NCBI RefSeq assembly: GCF_014647875.1
Contig: NZ_BMQA01000001.1
Span: 62,001-126,000 of the forward strand
DNA from: Streptomyces brasiliensis
GTDB lineage: Bacteria; Actinomycetota; Actinomycetes; Streptomycetales; Streptomycetaceae
Direction: 5' to 3'
DNA length: 64,000 nt
Below the pieces are notes generated by a model that made no database searches, was not told the origin of the DNA, and saw only the letters and a program-made list of their open reading frames with translations. Shown piece after piece: positions 29,594 to 38,699 of this stretch (position 1 is the first letter of the stretch; each line of letters opens with the position of its first letter). The position numbers and the translations under genes are program-made.

Positions 29594-31333
29594 GTGGACG
29601 AGCGGACTCAGGACCCCGGCCGGGCCGGGGCGGACAGGACCTTGCCTCAGCTGCGCATGGACGAGCTTCTGGAGGACCTGCAGCAGCAGGTGGTACAGGT
29701 GCGTGCGGCGCGGGACCGGATCCACACACTGCTGGACGCGGTGCTCGCCATCGGCTCCGACCTGGATCTGGCGGTCGTCCTGCAGCGCATCGTGGAGTCC
29801 GCCGCCTCCCTGGTCGACGCGAAGTACGGGGCGCTCGGCGTGCTGGGCGAAGAGGGGACGATCAAGCAGTTCCTGACCGTCGGCGTCGACGAGGAGGCCG
29901 TTTCCCGGATCGGGCACTACCCACGGGGCGAGGGCATCCTGGGACTGCTCGTCCGCCGTCCGGAGCCTTTGCGCCTGGCGAACCTCGCGGAGCATCCGGC
30001 GTCCTCCGGCTTCCCGCCGGGGCATCCTCCGATGACCAGCTTCCTGGGCGCTCCGATCCAGGTACGCGACCGGGTTTTCGGCAATCTCTATCTGACCGAC
30101 AAGCAGGGCGCCGCAGAGTTCGACGCCGACGACGAGGCGGTGCTGCGGACCCTTGCCGCGGCAGCCGGTGTGGCGATCGACAACGCCCGGCTGTACGACG
30201 ACGCGCGACGCAAGCAGCGGTGGCTGGCGGCGAGCGACGAACTGACCCGGAGCCTGTTGTCGGGCGAGGAGCCGGCCTCGGTGCTGGAAACCGTCGTCAC
30301 CACGGCGCGGGAGCTGGTAAAGGCGGACCTGGTCACCCTGGCCGTACCGGTCGGCGACAGCGGGGAGTTGGTCGTCGAGGTCGCCTCCGGAGCACAGGCC
30401 GACGAGGTGCGTGGCCTGGTGCTGTCCGGCGCCACGCTGGCCGCGAAGGTCTTCGCCTCCGGAGAGACGATCACCAGTGACAGGGCCGGCGCGGAGCCGC
30501 GCGTCGGCGGCGGCGCGTCCGCGCCGGAGCTGGGGCCGGCCTTCTTCGTGCCGCTCGGTACGCGGGACCACGTGCGCGGGATCCTGATGGTGGCGAACCT
30601 GCCCGACCGCCCGGTGTTCCCGGAGGCGGCCGTCGACATGATCACCGGGTTCGGCAACCAGGTGGCCCTGACCATGGACGTCGCCGAGCACCGGCGGGAC
30701 ACCGAGCGCATGCTGATCCTCGCCGACCGTGACCGCATCGCCCGCGATCTGCACGATCTGGTCATCCAGCGGTTGTTCGCCGGAGCGCTGTCCCTGCAGT
30801 CGACGCTGGGCCGGGTCGCCGACCGGCCGCAGGTGAGCGAGCGGGTGCAACGGGTCGTGGACGACCTGGACGACACCATCAAGATCATCCGTTCCACCAT
30901 CTACGGCCTGCGCGAGAGCGACGAGAGGCGTGCGCTCGGCGGGGTGCGTGCCCATGTGGTCACCGCTGTCGACCGGGCCGCCCAACTCCTCGGCTTCACC
31001 CCGGCGTTGCGTATGACGGGTCTCCTCGACACCGACGTCCCGGCGGCATGCGCCGAGCATCTGCCGGCCGTGCTCGGCGAGGCCCTCTCGAACGTGGCCC
31101 GGCACGCCGGTGCCACCGCGGTGGACGTCCACGTCGAGGTCACCGACGCCACGTTGCGTCTGCGGGTCGCCGACAACGGACGGGGCCTCGCGCCGGCCGT
31201 CACCCGGCGCAGCGGACTGGCCAATCTCCAGTGCCGCGCCGAGGAACTCGGCGGCACCTTCAGCCTGTTCCCCAACGTGCCCAGCGGCACAGTCCTGGAG
31301 TGGGCTGTGCCGCTGTCACCGAACGGCTGCTGA
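29594..31333 (+). CDS. GAF-domain sensor histidine kinase, DevS/OsdK type
   Basis: The protein has about 579 residues from GTG 29594, with GGGGAG five bases upstream. A short coiled N-terminus (about 20-50) precedes two GAF domains (about 55-205 and about 225-370). The dimerisation/phosphoacceptor helix follows with DRIARDLHDLVIQRLFAGAL, His387. The ATPase domain has LGEALSNVARHAGATAVDV (N box) and VADNGRGL (G1). This is the architecture of DevS/DosT-type hypoxia and NO sensors of NarL-family two-component systems. No response regulator gene is in the window. Its place beside narK and the nar island suggests it senses oxygen, NO or redox state. Confidence 0.85.
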   Translation: MDERTQDPGRAGADRTLPQLRMDELLEDLQQQVVQVRAARDRIHTLLDAVLAIGSDLDLAVVLQRIVESAASLVDAKYGALGVLGEEGTIKQFLTVGVDEEAVSRIGHYPRGEGILGLLVRRPEPLRLANLAEHPASSGFPPGHPPMTSFLGAPIQVRDRVFGNLYLTDKQGAAEFDADDEAVLRTLAAAAGVAIDNARLYDDARRKQRWLAASDELTRSLLSGEEPASVLETVVTTARELVKADLVTLAVPVGDSGELVVEVASGAQADEVRGLVLSGATLAAKVFASGETITSDRAGAEPRVGGGASAPELGPAFFVPLGTRDHVRGILMVANLPDRPVFPEAAVDMITGFGNQVALTMDVAEHRRDTERMLILADRDRIARDLHDLVIQRLFAGALSLQSTLGRVADRPQVSERVQRVVDDLDDTIKIIRSTIYGLRESDERRALGGVRAHVVTAVDRAAQLLGFTPALRMTGLLDTDVPAACAEHLPAVLGEALSNVARHAGATAVDVHVEVTDATLRLRVADNGRGLAPAVTRRSGLANLQCRAEELGGTFSLFPNVPSGTVLEWAVPLSPNGC

Positions 31334-31352
31334 CCGCGCCGGAACAGGCAGT

Positions 31353-32600
31353 TCAGTGCGCCTGGGCCGCAAGGAACCGCCGGGTCACCGCGTGACGTAC
31401 GCCCGTGCCGGTGAAGGCCAGCGCCGCGGCGGCCACCACGGCGAGCAGGGCCAGACCGAAGGCGTACGAGCCGTAGGCGCCGTACAACGAGCCCATCAGC
31501 AGCGGCGGAACGAACCCGCCCAGGCCGCCCGCGGCGCCGACGACGCCGGTGACCGAGCCGACCTTGTTCGCCGGGGCCAGCAGCGCGACCAGGGCGAACA
31601 CCGCGCCGCTGGCCGCGCCGAGGGCAGCGGCCAGCAACAGGAACGCCAGCGTGCCCATCGGCGCCAGGGGCGGCGTGAACGCCTGGACGAAGGCACCGGC
31701 GAACACCGCGGCCAGCGCCCCGGTCAGCACCCGCACCGCGCCGACGCGGTCCGACAGCCAGCCGCCGATCGGGCGCATCGCCACGGCCAGCAGCACGAAC
31801 CCGGCCATCCGGTTGGCCGCGTCGGCCTGGGGCAGGGCATAGCCGGTCTTCAGGTAGGTGGGCAGGTAGACGGAGAAGGCCACGTAGCCGCCGAACGCCA
31901 CCGCATACAGGGCGGAGGCCTGCCAGGTGATCCCGAGCTTCAAGGTGTCGGCCAGGCGGCGGGTCAGCGGCTCGGTGGGCACGGTGCGACCGGGTGCGTC
32001 CCGGAGGACCAGCGCGGCCACCACGGCGTACACCGCCAGCACGCCCGCCGTGATCAGGAACGGGCTCGCCACGCCGTACGCGTCGACCAGCTTGACCGTC
32101 GTCAGGGCGCTGATCGCGGTACCGCCCATGCCGGCTCCGAAGATCCCGATCGCCAACCCGCGCCGCTCGGGCGGGAACCAGACGCTGACGAACGGCACGC
32201 CGACAGCGAAGGCCGTGCCGCCGACGCCGAGGAAGAAGCCGCCCACCAGCAGGGTTGCGACGGAGGAGTGGCCGGCCAGGCCGAGATACAGCACGGGCAC
32301 GATCGTGGCCGCGGACACCAGCGGGAACATCACCCGCCCGCCGAACCGGTCGGTCAGGGCACCCACCGGGATCCGCCCGAGCGAGCCAACCACGACCGGC
32401 ACCGCGACCAGCAGCGACTGCTGGAACGAGGTCAGGTGCAGGCTGTCCTTGAAGCGCGGGCCGAGCGGGCTGAGCAGCGCCCAGGCCCAGAAGTTGACGG
32501 CGAAGCCGAGCATGGCGAGCGCCAGCATCAACCACGCCCGGCCGGGGACGGACGCGACTGGCGGCGGTGCCTCGGTGTGCTTCCTCGACGGCTGGAGCAT
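31353..32600 (-). CDS. narK: Nitrate/nitrite MFS transporter NarK
   Basis: This 415-residue, 12-TM protein starts at ATG 32600 after GGAAGGAA. It carries the nitrate-transporter signatures GGFFLGVGGTAFAVGVPFVS (first half) and GVVGAAGGLGGFVPPLLMG (second half, the glycine-rich nitrate signature). The conserved substrate-site arginines are in PLGPRFKDSL and AMRPIGGWLSD. It would bring in nitrate for NarG, whose active site is cytoplasmic, and/or expel nitrite. It converges with the sensor kinase, with only 19 bp between the stops. Confidence 0.9.
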   Translation of the reverse strand: MLQPSRKHTEAPPPVASVPGRAWLMLALAMLGFAVNFWAWALLSPLGPRFKDSLHLTSFQQSLLVAVPVVVGSLGRIPVGALTDRFGGRVMFPLVSAATIVPVLYLGLAGHSSVATLLVGGFFLGVGGTAFAVGVPFVSVWFPPERRGLAIGIFGAGMGGTAISALTTVKLVDAYGVASPFLITAGVLAVYAVVAALVLRDAPGRTVPTEPLTRRLADTLKLGITWQASALYAVAFGGYVAFSVYLPTYLKTGYALPQADAANRMAGFVLLAVAMRPIGGWLSDRVGAVRVLTGALAAVFAGAFVQAFTPPLAPMGTLAFLLLAAALGAASGAVFALVALLAPANKVGSVTGVVGAAGGLGGFVPPLLMGSLYGAYGSYAFGLALLAVVAAAALAFTGTGVRHAVTRRFLAAQAH

Positions 32601-32781
32601 GCCGTCCGTTCCTTCCGTTCGAAGTGGTACGGCCCCGGTGATCGTGCCGGGCCCGCGGGTCCGCCGACCGCACTGAGCGTGCCGGAGACCCGGAGCCACT
32701 ATCTGCCCGGGGGCGACGCGGTGCCGGGGGCCATCGGTCCCCCTCACCGGGCCCGGCGGTCCTCGGTCCCGGGACCCGACC

Positions 32782-32795
32782 GGGCCGAACGGCCC
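32782..32795. promoter_or_regulatory. 14-bp palindrome gggccgaacggccc upstream of narK
   Basis: Six-base perfect arms flank a two-base centre. The same sequence on the other strand (gggccgttcggccc) occurs at 38648-38661, 39 bp before narG. This copy is about 180 bp upstream of the narK start. A second dyad, ggtcccgggacc, lies just beside it at about 32765-32776. By position and form they could be sites for a DevR/OsdR-like response regulator. Confidence 0.45.
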
Positions 32796-32859
32796 GTCTG
32801 CCGCCGCACCAACTGGCCCCCTGTACGGACGCGTTGACCCGACCACCGCGACGGCGGAA

Positions 32860-33872
32860 TCATCGGTGGCCGCCGTCCGTCTGTCCGGTGGCGCGCGGAG
32901 TACGGCCGTCCTCGCGGCCGTAGCCGAACCGGATCAGCAGGTACGGGCGGCAGCGGCGGCGGGGCAGGCCGGCGGCCGCCCTCAAGTCCGGCCGTTGCAT
33001 GGCCTGGTGCAGCAGCGAGGTGCGCACCCCGTGCACCGTTGCCGTGAGCAGCACGCGCTGCAGGGTCTGTCCCGCGCGCAGCCAGTCCTCCCGCCGGTCG
33101 TACGCCCCCCACAGCAGGCCGACCTGGGCGTGGCGCTCGAAGCGGAGTGCGGGCGGTCGCAGGGCCGGCAGACCGCCGGTGAAGTCCAGCATCGGCATCC
33201 GCCCGGCCGCGTCGAGCGGCCCGAGCGTGCCGACGGGGATGCCGTACGAGGTGTCCGTGCCGGAGGCGGTGATCCAGGCGCGGGCTTCCGCGACGCGCTC
33301 GGGGCCGGCCTGGTTGCGTGCCTCCGCCACCGCGGTCAGCCCGAGCAGCCTGCGCGTTCCGGGGATGTCCGGCACGTGCAGCCGGGCGCCCTCGGCGTGC
33401 GCGGCCGCGGCCATCTCGGTCAGGATCGTCTCCGGCACGGGTCGGCCGGTGAACGGCATGCGGCTGGTGTGGCGTCGCGCGACGGCCTCGTACAGGTCCG
33501 AGTGTCACCTCGTCGGCAGTGATCCGGGTCGGGTGACCCTGTGAGATGGACGGTGGCCGGCAGGTCGGGTTCGGCCGGGGCCGGCAGCAGCCGCACCCGT
33601 GGTTGCCGGTCCCAATGCGTGGCCACGACGCGGAGGTTGAACAGCGCCGCGCCGACCGACAGATGGCGAGCGCGACCTTCCGGGTCGGCCAGCGGCAGGG
33701 ACCGCTCGGCTGTGCCGTGGACCTTCAGAACCTGGTGGCGCGGATCCAGGCGGAAGCGCCAGGGCTGGGTGTTGTGGATCGACGGGGCCGCCACCGCCGC
33801 GGTCAGCAGCGTCTCCAGGGCGGTCCCGTCCAGGACCGGGATGGGCACCGGGTCTCCCTTCTCGTTCGGCAC
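32860..33872 (-). pseudogene. Acg-type nitroreductase family protein with one frameshift
   Basis: The N-terminal half starts at ATG 33872 with LETLLTAAVAAPSIHNTQPW, the FMN-binding nitroreductase/Acg signature, and runs to about 33500. There the frame must shift by one base to continue LYEAVARRHTSRMPFTGRPV and the rest (TASGTDTSYGIPVG, LLTATVHGVRTSLLHQAMQ), ending at 32860. Both halves together give the usual length of about 330 residues. A single shift in otherwise undamaged coding sequence may be a recent mutation or a sequencing error. Acg-like genes typically belong to hypoxia (DevR) regulons, which fits the neighbours. Confidence 0.75.
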
Positions 33873-33932
33873 GTCGGGACATGCCTGCCGACGCGCCGGG
33901 GAGCCCGTCGGGGCGGACGGATCGGTCGCGGC

Positions 33933-34382
33933 TCATGTCGCGGGCAGTGCGGTGGCCAGCAGGACGACGCCCAGCGAGCCGACGAGGGACACGACCGCGA
34001 GGGACCTCGCCAGGTCGGCACGGCCCTTGGACTGGGCGATTCCGTGTCCGGCCGCCGCCAGCATCACCACGGCGAACAGGCCGAGTTTGGCGGCCAGGGT
34101 GCGGCCGTAGCCGGGGTCGGCGAGCGAGGCCCAGGTGACGCCCTTGTGCCAGGCCATGGCCCAGCCGGTGGTCAGTTGTACCGGCAGGAACACCGCCCCG
34201 GTCAGCATCCCGAAGCGGCGGCCTGCCTGTGTGACGAACCGGTCCTTGGCCTCGGGGGTGAGCATGCGGCGGGCCAGCGGCAGGATCACCAGCGACAGGG
34301 CCAGTTGTCCGCCGACCCACAGGGCGGCACCGGCCACATGCAGGAAGCGCACCAGGGACCACCAGCCGACGGTGTCCGTCAC
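33933..34382 (-). CDS. CopD/DUF2269-like small membrane protein
   Basis: This 149-residue protein with four TM helices starts at GTG 34382, which overlaps the stop of the preceding gene (GTGA), so translation is probably coupled. The first helix holds SLVRFLHVAGAALWVGGQLA, and other histidines lie in AMAWHKGVTW and AAAGHGIAQS. This resembles CopD- or DUF2269-type integral membrane proteins, where His residues bind copper or haem. Coupling to a copper nitrite reductase suggests a part in copper handling or electron delivery. That is inference. Confidence 0.7.
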   Translation of the reverse strand: MTDTVGWWSLVRFLHVAGAALWVGGQLALSLVILPLARRMLTPEAKDRFVTQAGRRFGMLTGAVFLPVQLTTGWAMAWHKGVTWASLADPGYGRTLAAKLGLFAVVMLAAAGHGIAQSKGRADLARSLAVVSLVGSLGVVLLATALPAT

Positions 34383-36979
34383 TTCGTCACCTCCACGACG
34401 CCGTGCGCGCCGGCCTCGGCGTGGCGCATGTCGTGGTCGACGAAGGAGTAGTGACCGGCTTGCGGGAACGCCGTCTCGACGAAGCCGCCCTGGGCCGGTG
34501 CGAGATCGAGCACCTGAGCGCCGCCCGGGTCGCCGGGTTTCAGCAGGTACGCGCCCTCCTTGTAGACCGTGTCGAAGACGGTGCCGACGATGTGGAAGGC
34601 GATCCCGTCGCTCGGGCCGGCGGCCACCACCCAGAACCGGGCCCGCTCCCCCGCCTTCACCTTGAGCGGCTGCTTGGCGTACTGGGCGGCGACGCCGTTG
34701 AACGCCCAGGCGTCCGGCGTGTCCTGACGCATCTTCGCCACCTGGGCCGCACTGCCGGGGGTGCCGAGGTACAGCTCGGAGGAGACCAGCGCGTACTCGT
34801 GGTCCACCTTCCTCAGACCCGGCGGATCGATGATCACCGCCCCGTACATGCCGTTGCCCATGTGCTGCAGCATCGGTGCGGTGCTGCAGTGGTACAGCCA
34901 CGCTCCGACCCGCTCGGCGCGGAAGCGGTAGACCAGGCGCTCGCCCGGCTGGATGGTCCGCATCGGCCGGTCGGGCGCGAGGGAACCGGCGTGGAAGTCG
35001 ATGCCGTGTCCCATGCCGTGGTCGTCGTTGACGAGCGTGACTTCGAAAACGTCGCCGATCCTGCCGTGCAGGGTGGGACCGGGTGCGGTGCCGCCGAAGG
35101 TCCACAACTGCTGCTTCACGCCCGGAGCCACCTCGGCCTCGGTGTGGGCGGCGTGCAGCTCGACCTTGTGCACCGTTCCGCCGGGGGCGGGGGCCAGTGC
35201 GGCGTCGCGGGCCCGCCAGCCGGTGGAGAAGGGGGCGGAGTGGTCCGGGCCGCCGCTGTCGGCGAGGGCGGAGTGTCCGTCGGGATGCCCGCTCGCGCCG
35301 TCCCGCACGACGATGTCCAGGGTCATCCCGGCGGCGCGGTGCCCGGACAGCGTGCACCACGCCTCGAGGTTCTCGGTGACGGTCCCGACGTCGAGCACAT
35401 GGCTGCCGCCCCGGGCGAGCAGCGGCGTGCCCGGGCCGCCGTCGACCTTGAGGTCGTGGCGCTGGGCGTCCTTGTTGGTCACCTTCAGCCGCAGCGCGGT
35501 GCCCGCGGATACCTCGATCCGGGACGGCCGCACCCGCATGCCGGTCAGCGTGACGTCGACGGTGCGGGTGGTGGCGGCGGTGCCGCTGCCGACGGCGGCG
35601 GGCGTTCCCTTCGTGTCCCCTCCGCTGTTCGCGAGGAGCACCGCCAGCACGGTCACCACGACTCCGGCCGTCGTACCGAAAAGCATCGGCCGCCGTGCAG
35701 CACCGCCCTCGCCGTCCCTGCGGGCAAGCACGGACACGGCGAGAGCGAGGAAGGCCGTCGCGGCAACTCCGGCGAGCACCATGCCCGTTGTTGCGGCGGG
35801 CTCGTCGAGCGGCAGCACGACGAGCGCGACGCCCACATCGAGCACGACCAGCCTGACCACCCAGCCGCGCTCCAGCACCGCCCGCAGCACGGCCCGCTCC
35901 TTCGGACCACGCGCGAGAACGACGGGCAGCAGATAGGTCAGTGCCCCGATCAGCACCTGGGCGACGAAGCCGATGAGCAGCACCGGGACCAAGGACCCCA
36001 CGCCCTCCTGCGCCCGGTCGAGCGGCCCGCCCGCCAGGGTGCCCAGATCCACCACGACCCCGGCGAACAGCCAGCCCGCGGCAACCCCCAGCATCCAGGC
36101 GGCCGCCGCCGAGACCGGGCGTCGCCGGCGCAGCGTACGGGCGAACAGCTCCAGAGCAACGGCCACCCCGGCCGCGTACACGGCGACACCGGCCACAGCC
36201 ACCCACCGCAGGCCGAGGGCCAGCGCGGCGACAGCGGCCAGCAGGCCGCCGCCGGTCAGCGCGAGCACCCGGGGCGCGATCCTGGTGGTGTGCTCCGCCA
36301 TCCGTACACCCAGCACCGTGGGCCAGAGCATGAACAGCGTGCCCAGGACCGGCAGTCCGATCCAGCCGAGCAGCGTCACATGAAGGTGCGCCAGCCACAC
36401 TCCGGCGTAGCCGTCGGCACCTGTTCGGCCGGTGGCCAGCAGCCAGCCCAGGACAGCGGCCACGATCAGCGCAACCGCCGCGGCCCGGTAGTAGCCGACG
36501 GCCGGCGCGAGCCGCCCTCCGAGGGCGCCCCGCCCCATGCGGACCAGCACGACCAGATGAGCCGCCACCGCCACGACCAGCAGCGCACAGGCCGCGCCCG
36601 TCAGCAGCGGCCACTGCGCCCATACGCCGACGAGCACACCGAGCACGGCGACGTTGACGCCGGCCAGTCGGGCGTCGCTCCACCGCTCGTCGGGCACCCG
36701 CGCGTGCAGCAGGGCCACCGCGAAGTGCTCGCTCCACACCACGATCGCCGTGGTGACGGCACCGAGCAGGAACAGATGGATCGCCAGCCAGCGCGCCACC
36801 GGCAGGGACTGCTGCGCGGTAGCGGCCACCAGTGCCAGAGCCGCCCACGCGACGACCACGCCATGCGCTCGTAGGTGACGCCTCTTCAGCCCCGATGCCC
36901 GGGATCGGCCCGGTCCGGCGGACCGCAACGGTATGCCGTGGCCCTCGGCGCGTGCGGGACTGTCGTACGAACTGGTCAT
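34379..36979 (-). CDS. Membrane-anchored copper nitrite reductase fusion (NirK-like)
   Basis: The protein has 866 residues. About 35-400 is a polytopic membrane domain of roughly 11-12 helices with histidine-rich segments (RWLAIHLFLLGA, WLAHLHVTLLGWIG), like NnrS or haem-copper oxidase subunit I. About 430-545 is a plastocyanin-like cupredoxin with Cu ligands in QRHDLKVDG and AWCTLSGHRAAGM. About 580-866 is a two-domain NirK module. It keeps type 1 copper ligands H658, C698, H706 and M711, type 2 ligands H663, H697 and H849, and catalytic D661 and H796. It should reduce nitrite to NO at the outer membrane face. Its ATG overlaps the radical SAM stop (ATGA). Confidence 0.85.
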   Translation of the reverse strand: MTSSYDSPARAEGHGIPLRSAGPGRSRASGLKRRHLRAHGVVVAWAALALVAATAQQSLPVARWLAIHLFLLGAVTTAIVVWSEHFAVALLHARVPDERWSDARLAGVNVAVLGVLVGVWAQWPLLTGAACALLVVAVAAHLVVLVRMGRGALGGRLAPAVGYYRAAAVALIVAAVLGWLLATGRTGADGYAGVWLAHLHVTLLGWIGLPVLGTLFMLWPTVLGVRMAEHTTRIAPRVLALTGGGLLAAVAALALGLRWVAVAGVAVYAAGVAVALELFARTLRRRRPVSAAAAWMLGVAAGWLFAGVVVDLGTLAGGPLDRAQEGVGSLVPVLLIGFVAQVLIGALTYLLPVVLARGPKERAVLRAVLERGWVVRLVVLDVGVALVVLPLDEPAATTGMVLAGVAATAFLALAVSVLARRDGEGGAARRPMLFGTTAGVVVTVLAVLLANSGGDTKGTPAAVGSGTAATTRTVDVTLTGMRVRPSRIEVSAGTALRLKVTNKDAQRHDLKVDGGPGTPLLARGGSHVLDVGTVTENLEAWCTLSGHRAAGMTLDIVVRDGASGHPDGHSALADSGGPDHSAPFSTGWRARDAALAPAPGGTVHKVELHAAHTEAEVAPGVKQQLWTFGGTAPGPTLHGRIGDVFEVTLVNDDHGMGHGIDFHAGSLAPDRPMRTIQPGERLVYRFRAERVGAWLYHCSTAPMLQHMGNGMYGAVIIDPPGLRKVDHEYALVSSELYLGTPGSAAQVAKMRQDTPDAWAFNGVAAQYAKQPLKVKAGERARFWVVAAGPSDGIAFHIVGTVFDTVYKEGAYLLKPGDPGGAQVLDLAPAQGGFVETAFPQAGHYSFVDHDMRHAEAGAHGVVEVTK

Positions 36980-38238
36980 GTCGCCGCTCCTCCGCGCCCT
37001 GACCGGCGACTCTCCGTCCGCTCCTGGTCGTCGGCCAGCAAAGCGGCCAGCTCCCGCCGGTGCGGAAAGGAGCCGGGCCGATAGCCGCACCACGGTTCTT
37101 CGGCGTACGGATCGCCCGTGACGCCGTACGCTCTCGACCGCGAGCCGCCGCAGACGCGACGGAACTCGCACCGACCGCACCGGCCGCCCAGCCGGTCGGG
37201 GTCCCGCAGGCCGGTGAACAGCTCCGAGGACCGGTAGATCTCCGTCAGCGGCGTCTCGCGCACAGTGCCGGCGCCCAGCGGCAGGAATCCGCTGGGATGG
37301 ACGGTGCCGGTGTGCGAGACGAAGACGAACCCGCGTCCCGCGTTCACGTCCAGCGGCGGACGCCGCACCCGCCGCCCACCCGCATCCAGACCCAACTCGA
37401 CCATGCGCTCGCGAAGTTGCCGGTACAGCGGTCCGAGGCCGAGCGCCGTGACGTGGTCCTCGCCGAGGTCCGCCAGCACCCTGCGCTGGAGCGCGACCCG
37501 GCGGAAGTGGTGCGCCTCGGTGGTCTTGGCGGGCACGGTGAGGCCCACGTCGTGGACGAAGTTCAGGACGTCCTCGGTCTCGGCCGGGGTGAGCACGCCG
37601 AGCTGCCGGCCGCGCCCGGTGGGCACCAGGAAGAACGTGCTCCACAGCACCGCCCCGTGGTCGTGGACGAGGCGGACGATGTCCGGAAGGTCGTTCAGGT
37701 TGTGCCGGGCGACGGTCGTGTTGATCTGCACCTTCATGCCCAGGCCGCGAGCGGCGTCCCAGGCGTCGAGGGTCCAGCGGTAGACGCCGGGCACGCCGCG
37801 GAATCCGTCGTGCAGTTCGGCGGTGGAGCCGTCCAGGCTGAGCGAGAGCCCGACCGCACCCGCCTCACGCACCTCCCGCAGCCGGTCCGGGGTCAGCGTG
37901 GGGGTGCCCGAGGGAGACACGGCGACACGGACGCCCGCCGTCTCGCCGTGGGCGATCAGCTCCAGCAGGTCCGGCCGCTGGAAGGGGTCGCCGCCGGTGA
38001 TGACGAAGAGCGGCGCGGGATGCCCGAACGCGGCCACCTGGTCCATCAGGTCCTTGGCGGCAGCCGTGTCCAGTTCGCGGGGATCACGGTCCGGTACGGC
38101 CTCGGCGCGGCAGTGCAGACAGGCCAGGGGGCAGGCCCGGGTGGACTCCCAGATCACGATGAACGGCCGGTCCGCCACGTCCTGGCGCGGTCGGCGCAGC
38201 ACCCGGGGCGCCCTCACCGGTCGCGCCGTACGGGGCAC
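36976..38238 (-). CDS. Radical SAM/SPASM protein linked to nitrite reductase
   Basis: This 420-residue protein has the radical SAM motif ACPLACLHCRAEA (CxxxCxxC at about 36-43), the GGD SAM-binding strand (FVITGGDPFQRPDLLELIAH) and a C-terminal SPASM-like cysteine cluster (GRCGRCEFRRVCGG, and EEPWCGYRP). The layout is of the TIGR04053-like group, relatives of NirJ/PqqE-type enzymes that modify haem precursors or peptides. No peptide substrate gene is evident. Overlap with the nitrite reductase fusion suggests it matures that enzyme, a haem or a cofactor for it, which is untested inference. GTG 38238 has a weak ribosome site, so the start is uncertain by up to 13 residues. Confidence 0.8.
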   Translation of the reverse strand: MPRTARPVRAPRVLRRPRQDVADRPFIVIWESTRACPLACLHCRAEAVPDRDPRELDTAAAKDLMDQVAAFGHPAPLFVITGGDPFQRPDLLELIAHGETAGVRVAVSPSGTPTLTPDRLREVREAGAVGLSLSLDGSTAELHDGFRGVPGVYRWTLDAWDAARGLGMKVQINTTVARHNLNDLPDIVRLVHDHGAVLWSTFFLVPTGRGRQLGVLTPAETEDVLNFVHDVGLTVPAKTTEAHHFRRVALQRRVLADLGEDHVTALGLGPLYRQLRERMVELGLDAGGRRVRRPPLDVNAGRGFVFVSHTGTVHPSGFLPLGAGTVRETPLTEIYRSSELFTGLRDPDRLGGRCGRCEFRRVCGGSRSRAYGVTGDPYAEEPWCGYRPGSFPHRRELAALLADDQERTESRRSGRGGAAT

Positions 38239-38699
38239 TCGCGCGTCGTTCGTCCGGCCGCCCGTGTGTCAGGGCAGACGTGAGGGGCGACCGGACGGTG
38301 ATCGGACCGGGCCGCACGACGCGTCCGCCGGGCCCAGGGACGGGGGAATGGGCCGGGCGGGCGCCCGGTGCGGTCGTACATCGTGAGTACCTCCGGTTCG
38401 ATCGCCCCCAGCATGCGATGCCGCACCTGGCGCGCACCCCGGCCGACAGTCCCTCACCCATGGGCCGAGAGTCCCTCTTCGGCGTGGGGCGGCGTGCTGT
38501 CCGTCGATGAAGTCCGCGCGATCGTCCGTGCCTGTCCGTCGGCCGAGGCCGCGCGAGCGGCCGTTCCCCACCCCGGACTCCCCCGCCCCGCCAGGCCCCT
38601 GGTCCCCATAGAGGCGGGCGAGTTCGGGCCGGACAGTCGTACTACGAGGGCCGTTCGGCCCCAGGACCGGGCCGCGGGCCGCACCTAGCGTTCCTGGCC
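38239..38699. promoter_or_regulatory. 461-bp divergent control region between the nirK-type operon and narGHJI
   Basis: No credible gene lies here. It contains the palindrome gggccgttcggccc at 38648-38661, 39 bp before narG ATG and therefore in or near its promoter. The same sequence on the opposite strand is found upstream of narK. Several G/C-rich partial dyads occur elsewhere in the region. This is the expected place for oxygen- or nitrate-responsive control of both transcripts. Confidence 0.5.

Noticed and set aside
33933..36848. A 971-codon minus-strand frame that appears to fuse the nitrite reductase region to the CopD-like protein
   Set aside because: Only its last 149 codons are real. 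Before them the frame is an off-frame reading of the NirK-like gene, which is intact in another frame and ends at 34379.
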